A DNA stretch of 30,280 bases from a virus. Where the stretch lies: the IMG/VR virus record IMGVR_UViG_3300006875_000094, positions 1 to 30,280 of that record; one strand, 5' to 3'. The translations under genes were made by a program, and so were the position numbers. The notes beneath the pieces are model-generated. The model did no database searches, was not told the origin of the DNA, and worked only from the letters and a program-made list of their open reading frames with translations. The stretch's first letter is position 1, and each line of letters begins with the position of its first letter. Below, piece by piece: positions 1 to 7,090 of this stretch.

Positions 1-89
1 AGCTTATCAGCATCCATCTTGCGTACTGCATCATTGACACCGAACTTGCGGTGCATATCAGCGATATCTTGTACCCAGTCGTTGCTCAT
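1..89 (-). CDS. Probable MazG-like nucleotide pyrophosphohydrolase, N-terminus only
   Basis: Only the first 29 or so codons are inside the window; the frame is open to the left edge. The protein starts MSNDWVQDIADMHRKFGV. A tryptophan near residue 5 followed by DI.DMH.KFGV resembles the N-terminus of small phage all-alpha pyrophosphohydrolases of the MazG/phosphoribosyl-ATP pyrophosphatase group, which hydrolyse nucleoside triphosphates. The catalytic EExxE region would lie beyond the window, so the function is a tentative inference from the N-terminus. The ATG at 89-87 overlaps the TGA of the upstream gene (ATGA), which implies translational coupling to it. Confidence 0.5.
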   Translation of the reverse strand, partial: MSNDWVQDIADMHRKFGVNDAVRKMDADK

Positions 90-442
90 ACGGCGCCGCG
101 TGTTGGGTCGTAACCAGTGGTGTCTACGTTTTCGTTATTGGCGAAATCAAACTTTTGCTGGTTTGGATCTTCCTGAACTTCAGGTTGGGCCGGCTCGTAG
201 TTGTAATCTTCCTCACGGATATCTGGCTCATCTGAGAACGGAACGAACTCAATCGTGCCGTTGTCTAACATATAGCCGCAGGCCTTCAGAAAGTCCTGGA
301 AACATTCGCATAATTCTGCGTGTGTAAGATCCTCTGCGCGCTCGACATCAAATGTAATTGTGCGAGGAGGAGATGAATAGTTGATACCTTGGTAACCCTC
401 GGTAGTATAACTGAACGTGAATGATGAATTATGATTTGGCAT
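86..442 (-). CDS. Hypothetical protein, 118 aa
   Basis: I do not recognise the function. The N-terminal half is beta-like and polar (FTFSY, ITFDVE). It is followed by a helical stretch (DLTHAELCECFQDFLKACGY) typical of a small conserved phage protein, then an acidic tail rich in E, D, N, P and Y after about residue 70. Such an acidic tail is probably disordered and may mediate binding. The ATG at 442 sits 6 nt after a TATCAT box that has TTTACT 17 nt upstream, so it probably begins its own transcript just downstream of gene 43. It overlaps the next gene by 4 nt (ATGA). There is no Shine-Dalgarno sequence. Confidence 0.75.
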   Translation of the reverse strand: MPNHNSSFTFSYTTEGYQGINYSSPPRTITFDVERAEDLTHAELCECFQDFLKACGYMLDNGTIEFVPFSDEPDIREEDYNYEPAQPEVQEDPNQQKFDFANNENVDTTGYDPTRGAV

Positions 443-448
443 GTTGGT

Positions 449-477
449 ATGATATGATGGTTAACGGACAAAGTAAA
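449..477 (-). promoter_or_regulatory. Candidate promoter for the 118-aa gene
   Basis: On the minus strand TTTACT (477-472) is followed by 17 nt and TATCAT (454-449), then 6 nt to the ATG at 442. It matches the pattern seen before gp43 and the CobT-like gene. The predicted transcription start coincides with the start codon. The element lies immediately after the gp43 stop codon. Confidence 0.45.
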
Positions 478-480
478 TTA

Positions 481-3063
481 TCAAGTGAAGAATTGTTCGA
501 GAGTCACTTCCTTGGTAGGATTCATTCGAATCGCCTTAAAGATTGGATCGAGGGGATCAAGAAACGTTTTCTCGAACTGGACCTCGCGGTCCACAAAATT
601 GTCTAGCTTGAACTCCTTCGGAAGAGATTCGGGGAAAGAGATGACGTTCTCGTGAATCGGATTCGGTTCTGCCAGGTAGACAAACTTGATCTTGTCACCC
701 TCTCGGATGAGTGGGTACTTCTTGGTGAGACGATTCTTTCTGACCAGATTATTGTAAAGAAGAGCGCCTCGGACATGGATCGGAGTTCCCTTCTCGTAGA
801 TTCGATTTGAGATCACTTGTTCGTCGAAGAGACTCGGCTCATCGATCTGCTTCTTGTTTCGTGGCATCCACTTCTCGATGTCACTGATACCACGAGGGAA
901 AGAGATCTCATCAACAGGCATAGCCATGAACTTCGATCGAAACTCTGACAGGGCCTTCTTTACGTCTTCCTCAGTTCCGCTCATGATGAGCTTGAACATG
1001 TTGCCCATCTCATCACGGCAGATCTCGGGAGTCGAAGACTTGACCGCCTCGATTCCCATCATCTTGATCTTCGGCTCGGCATACTGGACGCCTTCGTTGT
1101 TCAGGACGTTCAGGATGTAATGCTTCTTGGCCGTCCAGATGGCACGATCAGCAATGGCCTCTCGCTTCATCACCATACGATTCTTCGGGCAGAACGTCTT
1201 TGTGGCCAGATTCTGCATTGCTTCCTCCAGAACCGGTTCGACTGCCTTCTTGCAGAACTCATCGAGGAACTTGCAAGGATTCTTCGGATCAAACTTCTGT
1301 ACGAGTTTGTCCATTGAGACGTACAAAGAATCGGTATCGATCGCGATCACGTAGTCCTTACCCTCGGTCTTCAGAGTTTTGTTCATGAAGGCATTGACGG
1401 CCTTCTCCGCCGCTCGAATGGCTGTCTGACCAGTGAGAGTGATTCCCTCGGCCACCCGCAGATCAAAGTACCTGAAGTAGATGTTGCCGCACGCACCGTA
1501 GAGACTGTTCAGAAGGATCTTGACGGCGATTTGGTGATTCTCCAGTCGAGAGATCTCGCGCTCACACTGGCGACGAGCTTCCTTGTCGGACTTCGGAAGT
1601 GTCTCAAGCTTCTTCTTTTCGGCCAGCATGGCCTGCTTCAGGCTGACACGCTGATTGTAGATCTCGTCGACCAACCGAGGAATCACTCCTTGAACGTCTG
1701 ACCTGAAGTGAACACCATTTGCTGCCATGATGTTGTTATGGACCGGAGTGAATGGTCTGTCTGACAGCAACATGTCCGGATCGATGCCAGGCGTAATGTC
1801 ACCCTGTCCACCGATGATGGTCTCGGGAGACATGTTGTACTGTACGAACAGATTCGGGTACATCGAGTTCACGTCGAACGAGCAAACCCAATTGTGCTTG
1901 CCCACGGCCACGTCCTTCACGTATCCGCCCGGGTACGGGACCCGCTTTCTCTCCTCAATGAATGCAGGTATGGTCACGTTCCTCTTGCACAGGTCTCGGT
2001 AGATGATCGAGTCCCATATTGCGGTCGTGCCGAGAGTGTCGATGTAATTGACACCACCGATGTACGCTATGGTGAGTGCCAGAGTGATCAGGCCGAGCTT
2101 GTCCTCGAAGCGTTCAATCAGCTCAACGTCCTTCAAGTTGTAATTGAAGAAGGTCTGAGGATCGTTATCGTAAAGCTCCTGAAGCGTGCCATCATACTGG
2201 ATCTTGTCGTCACCCAGAACCACCTTGGCGATGTGAGACAGCTTGTAGGACTCTTGGTTTCCGTAGGTGTGAGTCGTGAACTTCTTGAAGAGATCCAGAT
2301 AGTCTAGCTGTGAAATACCCAGGAGATCGATGAAGGTCGCTTCACGGGATCGCCCCTTGAACGAGATCTTTTCTTCCTCGCACATCTTCCAGGGTGAAAG
2401 ATGGAGTGCGAGCTCTTCACCTAGGACGCCGCGGATACGAGCATACAGATACGCCACGTCAAAGAGACGGCTGTTCCAGCCAGTCACAATGTCTGGAGTA
2501 TTCTTCGGGTTGAACCACCATTTGAGGAAGTCCATCAACATGGCCTTCTCGTTTACGAATTGGTGAACCTCGACCTTCGCCTTGACAGAGGAATTGGTCT
2601 CATCATAGGCTTTCATGCACCACAGATGGAAGCAATCCTCTTTGTTGTTCTTCAGGGCGATGGACAAGATCTCTTGGTCACCGGTCTCAACGTTCGGAAA
2701 CCCGTTGTCGGAACGAGTCTCGATGTCTATGCTGACCACCTGGATCAGATCACGCTGAAAGAGAATGTTTCCAGGAAACTGTTTTTGGATGAACTGAGAA
2801 ACGAATCTCGTGTTGCCCCAGAGTGGGATCTTGAGATCCTCGCACATCTTCTTGTCCTGATATGCTTCCTTGATCGAGGCGTACTGCACCTCGCGTAGCT
2901 TCTTTCCATCCAGAGAAACCCAGGTGCTATCCTCAAACTGCTTGGCCGCCTCCTTGAAAAGGGTGGGCTGAAAATTGATCTTCTTTTTGACTCGAGATCC
3001 GTCCTCGTAACCTCGGTACAGGATCTTACCGTCCTTCGAAAGGACATTTGTGTAGAACGTCAT
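481..3063 (-). CDS. 43: DNA polymerase, family B (T4 gp43-like)
   Basis: Replicative polymerase with a 3'-5' proofreading exonuclease, about 860 aa (T4: 898). The exonuclease motifs are complete: Exo I SIDIETR near residue 113, Exo II GWNSRLFDVAY near 200, Exo III YNLKDVEL near 310. The polymerase motifs are also present: A FDVNSMYPN near 398, B KILLNSLYGACGN near 520, C IDTDSLYV near 577, then a KKHY motif. The C-terminus ends TLEQFFT, resembling the clamp-binding tail of T4/RB69 gp43. The frame opens with TTG at 3069, but I chose the ATG at 3063 (MTFYTNVL), which is the more usual codon. It follows a promoter-like element with only 7 nt between the -10 box and the ATG. It lies downstream of hsp20 and is separated from it by a strong terminator. 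Confidence 0.97.
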   Translation of the reverse strand: MTFYTNVLSKDGKILYRGYEDGSRVKKKINFQPTLFKEAAKQFEDSTWVSLDGKKLREVQYASIKEAYQDKKMCEDLKIPLWGNTRFVSQFIQKQFPGNILFQRDLIQVVSIDIETRSDNGFPNVETGDQEILSIALKNNKEDCFHLWCMKAYDETNSSVKAKVEVHQFVNEKAMLMDFLKWWFNPKNTPDIVTGWNSRLFDVAYLYARIRGVLGEELALHLSPWKMCEEEKISFKGRSREATFIDLLGISQLDYLDLFKKFTTHTYGNQESYKLSHIAKVVLGDDKIQYDGTLQELYDNDPQTFFNYNLKDVELIERFEDKLGLITLALTIAYIGGVNYIDTLGTTAIWDSIIYRDLCKRNVTIPAFIEERKRVPYPGGYVKDVAVGKHNWVCSFDVNSMYPNLFVQYNMSPETIIGGQGDITPGIDPDMLLSDRPFTPVHNNIMAANGVHFRSDVQGVIPRLVDEIYNQRVSLKQAMLAEKKKLETLPKSDKEARRQCEREISRLENHQIAVKILLNSLYGACGNIYFRYFDLRVAEGITLTGQTAIRAAEKAVNAFMNKTLKTEGKDYVIAIDTDSLYVSMDKLVQKFDPKNPCKFLDEFCKKAVEPVLEEAMQNLATKTFCPKNRMVMKREAIADRAIWTAKKHYILNVLNNEGVQYAEPKIKMMGIEAVKSSTPEICRDEMGNMFKLIMSGTEEDVKKALSEFRSKFMAMPVDEISFPRGISDIEKWMPRNKKQIDEPSLFDEQVISNRIYEKGTPIHVRGALLYNNLVRKNRLTKKYPLIREGDKIKFVYLAEPNPIHENVISFPESLPKEFKLDNFVDREVQFEKTFLDPLDPIFKAIRMNPTKEVTLEQFFT

Positions 3064-3070
3064 ACTCAAT

Positions 3071-3098
3071 ACCCTAACACGACCGGTACAAAAGTAAA
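3071..3098 (-). promoter_or_regulatory. Candidate promoter for gene 43
   Basis: On the minus strand TTTACT (3098-3093) is followed by 16 nt and TAGGGT (3076-3071). The spacer contains ACCGGTCGTG, an identical decamer also present in the spacer of the CobT-like gene promoter (10972-10981). Only 7 nt separate the -10 box from the ATG. It sits immediately downstream of the hsp20 terminator, as expected for a promoter that restarts transcription. Confidence 0.6.
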
Positions 3099-3099
3099 C

Positions 3100-3128
3100 A
3101 AAAAACGGCGGCCGTTTCCAGCCGCCGT
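3100..3128 (-). terminator. Rho-independent terminator after hsp20
   Basis: On the minus strand an 8-bp perfect GC-rich stem, ACGGCGGC paired with GCCGCCGT, has an 8-nt loop and runs directly into six T. It lies 21 nt after the hsp20 stop codon and isolates gene 43 from the hsp20 transcript. Confidence 0.9.
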
Positions 3129-3149
3129 GTCATTCTCAATGAATCAATG

Positions 3150-3608
3150 TCAATCTTTCAGGAATGACTTCTTTGTTTTCTTTGTCTCTGCTCCAATCTC
3201 GATCTTTCGCGGGCGCTCTTCCTCTGGAATCACGCGCTCGAGCTTGATGGCCAGAATGCCATCCTCGAGATCTGCTCCGTTCACCTGAACGTGTTCACCC
3301 AGAGTGAAGGTACGCACGAACTCACGGGAAGAGATTCCCTTGTGAGAATACGTACGAGTATCCTCCTTCTTTCCGGTGACAGTGAGAATCGAATCCTTCA
3401 ATTGGATATCCAGATTCTCATGCTTGAACCCCGCAACCGCAATCTCGATGAGGAAATTATCCTCGTCGATCTGAACAATGTTGTGCGGCGGGTAGTTGTT
3501 CGTGTTGTTCACCGTATTACGGGACAACTCATCGAACAGACGTTCGAATCCCACGAAGTTTGAACGTGGGAATGTGAATGACGCATTATTGGTAGTATAC
3601 GTTGTCAT
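3150..3608 (-). CDS. hsp20: Small heat-shock protein, Hsp20/alpha-crystallin family
   Basis: ATP-independent holdase chaperone of 152 aa. The N-terminal arm (FVGFERLFDELSRNT) is IbpA-like. The alpha-crystallin domain runs from about residue 40 to 135 and includes FLIEIAVAGF, the LTVTGKKE strand and REFVRTFTLGEHV. It ends with an ..GILAIKLERVIPEE strand and a basic KKTKK tail. Small Hsp20s are frequent in marine T4-like phages and are thought to help fold or protect phage proteins. The start is decided by a strong AGGAGGAAA ribosome binding site about 7 nt before ATG 3608, the best in the window, which implies high expression. A GATAAATA late-type element lies about 90 nt upstream and a terminator follows. 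It sits between regA and gene 43, where T4 has nothing similar. Confidence 0.93.
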   Translation of the reverse strand: MTTYTTNNASFTFPRSNFVGFERLFDELSRNTVNNTNNYPPHNIVQIDEDNFLIEIAVAGFKHENLDIQLKDSILTVTGKKEDTRTYSHKGISSREFVRTFTLGEHVQVNGADLEDGILAIKLERVIPEEERPRKIEIGAETKKTKKSFLKD

Positions 3609-3698
3609 CTGACTTTCCTCCTAATGATAGCAAGGTTAACTAACTTCCACCGGCCCCAAAAGGGCACCGATGGTTGCCGACGGTATTGCCGGCAAATT

Positions 3699-3706
3699 TA
3701 TTTATC
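3699..3706 (-). promoter_or_regulatory. Late-promoter-like element (GATAAATA) upstream of hsp20
   Basis: GATAAATA on the minus strand overlaps the regA stop codon and differs by one base from the T4 late consensus TATAAATA. It is followed by a leader of about 90 nt. The leader contains two imperfect hairpins (TTGCCG/CGGCAA, and a GCCC-TTTT-GGGG stem) before the strong ribosome binding site of hsp20. Confidence 0.4.
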
Positions 3707-4088
3707 AGGATTTCGTGTTGCCGATAGAATACTTCGGCAGCAGTTCCCACTGATTCTTCTCTTTGTGAGGAATGATCTTAATCTGGCGTAACGGTGCTTT
3801 TTCCCGGCACTGTTCGGTATTCACGATGGAAGCCAGTCCCCAGTCTGAAAGAAGAGTGGCAATTGTGTTTCGCCTCTGAACATCGTTCACGTTCAGATTT
3901 GAAGGCTTACCATCCAGCAAGAACAATTCCTTGAAGTGAACTATGAAATAACGGCCCTGCTTGTGCAGGATGTGGCAAGACTGGTAAAGCTTGTTTGTCT
4001 CTTTTCTGGAGGCGACACCGATTCTGGTCAGCGTCTCTCGGATTTTCAGGAAGTCATCAGGCTGACTCAGCGTGACCTCAAGCATCAT
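3705..4088 (-). CDS. regA: RegA-like translational repressor
   Basis: RegA binds the initiation regions of early phage mRNAs and blocks translation. In T4 the targets include genes 44, 45 and regA itself. The protein shows MLEVTLSQPDDFLKIRETL at its start, LYQSCHILHKQGRYFIVHF in the middle, RRNTIATLLSDWGL, and an ending WELLPKYSIGN, closely following T4 RegA (122 aa). I set the start at the ATG pair 4088/4085 because T4 RegA begins at this point. The frame is open upstream to a GTG at 4160, which would add 24 residues inside the end of gene 62. Neither start has a clear Shine-Dalgarno sequence. The order 44-62-regA-43 is that of T4, apart from the insertions noted here. Confidence 0.93.
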   Translation of the reverse strand: MMLEVTLSQPDDFLKIRETLTRIGVASRKETNKLYQSCHILHKQGRYFIVHFKELFLLDGKPSNLNVNDVQRRNTIATLLSDWGLASIVNTEQCREKAPLRQIKIIPHKEKNQWELLPKYSIGNTKS

Positions 4089-4128
4089 TGCAGGAGTCCA
4101 CTCGACCGGAGTTTCGTCGATCTGAGTG

Positions 4129-4524
4129 CTAGCCTGAGGCTTTATTTCCTGATTTTCCACCTTTGTCGATTTTAGATTTGAGTTCGCTTATTTGTGCTGC
4201 ACTCAGGATCGACAAAGCAGACCTAGCCTTTTCATTACTGTAGCCATAGTATTCTTTGACAATCATGAGGTCTTCAGTTTCCTGGGGTTTAATCCATTTG
4301 CTGAAGCGTTTATTCTTTCTCACCGTATTTATCAAAAACGAATACTGGAGAGGCTTATCTGCATGATGCAGCCGATTCATCTCATTTGCCAATAGGACCG
4401 TATCCGAGAAATACGATAGCCCACGGTTCACCATGAAGCTATTGTAGGCGTTCTCGGATACAGAGTCAACCATCAGATTTTCCTTCGAATGGTTGATGCT
4501 ATTGAGATAGTCGAAGAAGTTCAC
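4129..4524 (-). CDS. 62: Clamp loader small subunit (T4 gp62-like)
   Basis: Partner of the gp44 AAA+ subunits in the complex that opens and loads the gp45 clamp. I place the start at GTG 4524, which overlaps the TGA of the upstream 74-aa gene as GTGA and gives VNFFDYLNSIN, where the family's N-terminus is expected. The alternative ATG at 4548 adds eight residues and overlaps the upstream gene by 28 nt. The result is 131 aa, shorter than T4 gp62 (187 aa) but similar to the compact form I recall from marine T4-like phages. Recognisable features are YNSFMVNRGLSYF, DTVLLANEMN, a KNKRFSKWIK basic motif and an ARSALSILSAAQI helix. Identification rests on pattern and neighbours. Confidence 0.85.
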   Translation of the reverse strand: MNFFDYLNSINHSKENLMVDSVSENAYNSFMVNRGLSYFSDTVLLANEMNRLHHADKPLQYSFLINTVRKNKRFSKWIKPQETEDLMIVKEYYGYSNEKARSALSILSAAQISELKSKIDKGGKSGNKASG

Positions 4525-4745
4525 CTGGAAATGAAGTCCGCGAAGCATTCAGGCTGAACCCAAACATAAAGTTCGTTGTCATCCTGGACGTAGTAATCAA
4601 AGCGCGATTCGCCTGGGCCGAGAGCCACGGGATCCATATCAAGTATGGCATAGCGCTTTCCTACAGTGAGTTTACGATCTGCTGGCGCCATGACGCAAAC
4701 CATGGATCCAAAGGCTTTGTGAGGGAGCGTGTTTGGCCAGTTCAT
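4521..4745 (-). CDS. Hypothetical protein, 74 aa, between clamp-loader genes 44 and 62
   Basis: I do not recognise this protein. The start at ATG 4745 is fixed by its 4-nt ATGA overlap with the gene 44 stop; it begins MNWPNTLPHKAFGSMV. A longer reading to 4781 exists but would run inside gene 44. The sequence suggests a compact beta-barrel, SH3-like at most: VCVMAPADRKLTVGKRYAIL, a turn GPGESRF, then DYYVQDDNELYVWVQPECF. It is coupled on both sides (ATGA in, GTGA out), so it is translated with the clamp loader in close stoichiometry. In T4, genes 44 and 62 are directly adjacent. Confidence 0.8.
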   Translation of the reverse strand: MNWPNTLPHKAFGSMVCVMAPADRKLTVGKRYAILDMDPVALGPGESRFDYYVQDDNELYVWVQPECFADFISR

Positions 4746-5698
4746 TTCCATTCGATCGATGCCATCAGTTCGGTCATGCATGCAACCATGTTGAGCTCAT
4801 GATCTGCCACGAAGGCATCCTTGTACTGGTATTCTGCCAGAATGAGAACAACCTGAGGAACTGACTGAGGCTTCGCATACTCGACCATGTTGTCAAATAC
4901 TTTTCGGAAGATTGCAGCAGGTTCAGTGTCGATGTTGTTGGATACCCAGGCACGCATGGACTTGAAGTCCTTTTCCTTCAGGGATTTCATGAGGATCGAG
5001 ATGTTAACGTCACTAAGGTTCGAGAGAAGACCGGTATCGATCTTCCCTGAAGAGCTGTAACGCTGACACTCGTTGATGATACGACGCCAGTCTGGCGCGT
5101 GCTTCATGACGAGCTCGATCAGGACCTTATCGTCAAACTCGACCTTCTCGGTCTTCAGAATGTGAATCAGCCTCTTGTAGAACTTTGCTGCAACGTCAAC
5201 AAGCTGCTTTTTGCTGGTATTGAACTCAATAACGGCACAGCGAGAGTGCAGGGGTTCAATGATCCGATTCTTGAAGTTGCATGTCAGGATGAACCTGCAA
5301 TTGTTTGAGAACTCCTCGATGAATCCACGAAGGGCTGGTTGAGTCGACTGAGGATTCAGGTAGTCTGCCTCGTCAAGGATAACTACCTTGTGGTTGTCAC
5401 TCGTGAGAGAAACTGAGGAAGCAAACTGCTTGATCTTGTTTCTGAGCGTGTCGATTCCTGATTCTTCAGATCCGTTGATCAGGATGTAGTCCAGATTCAG
5501 CTCGTTGCACAGCGCACGAGCCACTGTGGTTTTGCCAAGACCTGCAGTTCCAGTGAGAAGCATGTTGTGCAACTCACCGGAGTCAACTACTCCCTGAAAC
5601 GTTTTCTTCAGATGTTCAGGCAGAACACAGTCAGAAATGGTTGTGGGCCGATACTTCTCGACCCACAGATGTTCACGATTCGAGTCTGCTTCCTTCAT
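4742..5698 (-). CDS. 44: Clamp loader large subunit, AAA+ ATPase (T4 gp44-like)
   Basis: ATPase that with gp62 loads the sliding clamp at primer-template junctions; 318 aa against 319 in T4. The N-terminus has the clamp-loader signature WVEKYRPTTISDCVLP. The Walker A GTAGLGKTT is near residue 50, Walker B VVILDEAD near 105, and the arginine-finger SRC motif (HSRC) near 151. The C-terminal collar helices end MASIEWK, close to the T4 ending EMQWK. I chose ATG 5698. A TTG at 5710 would add four residues and lie 1 nt from the preceding stop. No Shine-Dalgarno sequence is visible, and coupling to the DsbA-like gene is likely. Its start region is a potential RegA target by analogy with T4. Confidence 0.96.
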   Translation of the reverse strand: MKEADSNREHLWVEKYRPTTISDCVLPEHLKKTFQGVVDSGELHNMLLTGTAGLGKTTVARALCNELNLDYILINGSEESGIDTLRNKIKQFASSVSLTSDNHKVVILDEADYLNPQSTQPALRGFIEEFSNNCRFILTCNFKNRIIEPLHSRCAVIEFNTSKKQLVDVAAKFYKRLIHILKTEKVEFDDKVLIELVMKHAPDWRRIINECQRYSSSGKIDTGLLSNLSDVNISILMKSLKEKDFKSMRAWVSNNIDTEPAAIFRKVFDNMVEYAKPQSVPQVVLILAEYQYKDAFVADHELNMVACMTELMASIEWK

Positions 5699-5711
5699 GG
5701 GGACAATCAAA

Positions 5712-5966
5712 TCACGAAACGATGGTCTTGTAAATCGCCTTGATTTCTGATGCTTCGGATTCGAACTCGGAGACGCTCTGTTTGTGGTAGAGCTTCGCTA
5801 CCTTGGACATGGTCTTCTTCGGAGTCTTGTACTTGTCCTCGAGTGCGTTCAGGATCTCCTTGATCTGAGAACGAGACGTCTCGATGTTGGTATACTCCTC
5901 AGAGATCTGGTCGAGGGCTTTACGGATCGCTGCGCGATCTTCAATAGATGTAGGGATGTTGCTCAT
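5712..5966 (-). CDS. dsbA: DsbA-like double-stranded DNA-binding protein
   Basis: 84 aa, highly charged, predicted all-helical. The second half, KTMSKVAKLYHKQSVSEFE followed by SEASEIKAIYKTIVS, parallels T4 DsbA (89 aa), which ends with an LALYHK..FEAE..E...LYDTV pattern. T4 DsbA binds dsDNA and has been linked to late transcription. Here the gene stands just before the clamp-loader genes, not beside gene 33. No promoter is obvious, but a terminator immediately upstream implies its own transcription start or read-through. Identification rests on length and motif similarity. Confidence 0.68.
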   Translation of the reverse strand: MSNIPTSIEDRAAIRKALDQISEEYTNIETSRSQIKEILNALEDKYKTPKKTMSKVAKLYHKQSVSEFESEASEIKAIYKTIVS

Positions 5967-5980
5967 GATAAAAATTGGTC

Positions 5981-6015
5981 AAAAAAGAAGGCGCGTTCTT
6001 TACAGACTACGCGCC
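5981..6015 (-). terminator. Rho-independent terminator before the dsbA/44/62/regA group
   Basis: On the minus strand a 7-bp perfect GC stem, GGCGCGT paired with ACGCGCC, has a 12-nt loop and is followed by TTCTTTTTT. It lies 26 nt after the stop of the 94-aa gene. A TCCGATCGGA palindrome lies just before the stem. Confidence 0.8.
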
Positions 6016-6041
6016 AAAAGTCCGATCGGATTTGCTATCCG

Positions 6042-6326
6042 TTAGCTCTGTGGAAGAGCGGCGCCTGGAACGGTTTCAACACCGCCGGCTGGAGCGGCTG
6101 CTCCACCCTGCTGATCCTTCGGGGTATTAGCCTTCAGGAACTCGACGAAACGAGTACGGAGCGTGCCGATTGCGGAGAGCTCAGGACCCTCGAATGCTCC
6201 GCGTTTGGAGCATACGTCGATCATTTGAACCACTGCGGCCAGATCGTTAAGACCGAGCTGCGGAGGTGTGTTGGTTTGACCCGCTTCAGGAGCGGTAGCG
6301 TTGGTTGTATCTGCTTGGTTTTCCAT
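6042..6326 (-). CDS. Conserved small protein of unknown function, 94 aa
   Basis: Low-complexity N-terminus (MENQADTTNATAPEAGQTNT), a folded helical core (LNDLAAVVQMIDVCSKRGAFEG, then ELSAIGTLRTRFVEFLKAN), and a Gly/Ala/Pro-rich tail. The core pattern, with the GAF turn between two helices, recalls a small protein I have seen near clamp genes in marine T4-like phages; no function is known to me. It follows gene 45 after 30 nt and is followed by a terminator, so it is the last gene of that transcript. The position suggests a role beside the clamp, but this is inference from neighbourhood only. Confidence 0.75.
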   Translation of the reverse strand: MENQADTTNATAPEAGQTNTPPQLGLNDLAAVVQMIDVCSKRGAFEGPELSAIGTLRTRFVEFLKANTPKDQQGGAAAPAGGVETVPGAALPQS

Positions 6327-6356
6327 GTTGTGTTGTACCTAGGTTTGTTCGACTTC

Positions 6357-7028
6357 TTAGGAACCGAACGTCGACTCTTTTTCAAGAGCGATCCAGTATT
6401 CAACTGGAATACTGGTGTTCTTGAAGTGGCTGATCAATTTAGAACTGAACGAGACCACGTAATCACCCGTCATCATTTTTAGGTGGCTGATGGGTATGAT
6501 GAGCGAGAAGACCTTGGTGCAAGCATTCTTCTCGTCCACCACAATCGTGTATTTATTCGAACTCTTGTCCTTCGGATTGACAATGTTCGCTGAAATCCTA
6601 CCATTTTTGCCCTCGAGTTGGATCGAGCTGTGGCCTAACACAGATGCCGCCTTCTTCAGGCGATTCATAGAATCTGACGTCAGATTTAGAACTACCTCAG
6701 GCGCTGGCATAGACACTCTCCTCGTAGGTACCGTGAGGGTGTCGAGGGCTGCATACCGGTATTCGATGGATGTGTTGCCATCACGAATTGTGACCGATGT
6801 CTTTCCGAACTCAAGCTGAGGTTGATCAACTAGCGTGAGGATAGATAGGAACTCGTTCAGATCGTAGATGCCAAATTCTTGTGGCATCACCTCTGCGATT
6901 TTTGCAGATCCCATCATGGTCTTTGCGTCCGAGACCGTATCCACGATGGATCCCTGCTTGAACAGCAGATTTGGGTTGATGGCCGCGAAGTTTTTGAGGA
7001 TCTCGATTGTGTTTTGTGAGAGTACCAT
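6357..7028 (-). CDS. 45: Sliding clamp, DNA polymerase processivity factor (T4 gp45-like)
   Basis: Trimeric ring that tethers gp43 to DNA and, in T4, also activates late transcription through gp33 and gp55. It is 223 aa (T4: 228). It begins MVLSQNTIEILKNFAAINPN, matching the T4 pattern (KLSKDTTALLKNFATIN). Other shared points are FGIYDLNEFLSILTLV (T4 VAIYDLNGFLGILSLV), the SLIIPISHLKMMTGDY strand and the ending YWIALEKES. The start has no Shine-Dalgarno sequence. A 12-bp perfect inverted repeat stands just upstream, within the leader. In T4 the gene 45 initiation region is a RegA target, and a RegA homologue is encoded nearby. Confidence 0.95.
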   Translation of the reverse strand: MVLSQNTIEILKNFAAINPNLLFKQGSIVDTVSDAKTMMGSAKIAEVMPQEFGIYDLNEFLSILTLVDQPQLEFGKTSVTIRDGNTSIEYRYAALDTLTVPTRRVSMPAPEVVLNLTSDSMNRLKKAASVLGHSSIQLEGKNGRISANIVNPKDKSSNKYTIVVDEKNACTKVFSLIIPISHLKMMTGDYVVSFSSKLISHFKNTSIPVEYWIALEKESTFGS

Positions 7029-7043
7029 GATGGATAAAAGTGG

Positions 7044-7075
7044 ATTGGCTGTAGGATTTTTGCCCTACAGCCAAT
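7044..7075 (-). repeat. 12-bp perfect inverted repeat in the leader of gene 45
   Basis: ATTGGCTGTAGG and CCTACAGCCAAT are separated by 8 nt, between the winged-helix gene stop and the gene 45 ATG (15 nt away). There is no strong T tract after it (CCACTTTTATCC), so it is more likely an mRNA hairpin for processing, stability or translational control, or a weak attenuator, than a full terminator. Confidence 0.7.
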
Positions 7076-7090
7076 GTTGTAGCCTAGAAC

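Noticed and set aside
4321-4335. GATAAATA on the minus strand inside gene 62
   Set aside because: It lies in coding sequence with no gene start at a sensible distance; regA begins about 240 nt later.
5784-6482. Plus-strand open frame of 232 codons
   Set aside because: It crosses four minus-strand genes or gaps and a terminator, and its protein has no recognisable features.
6541-6560. AATAAATA on the minus strand inside gene 45
   Set aside because: Coding-region match with one mismatch and no suitable downstream start.
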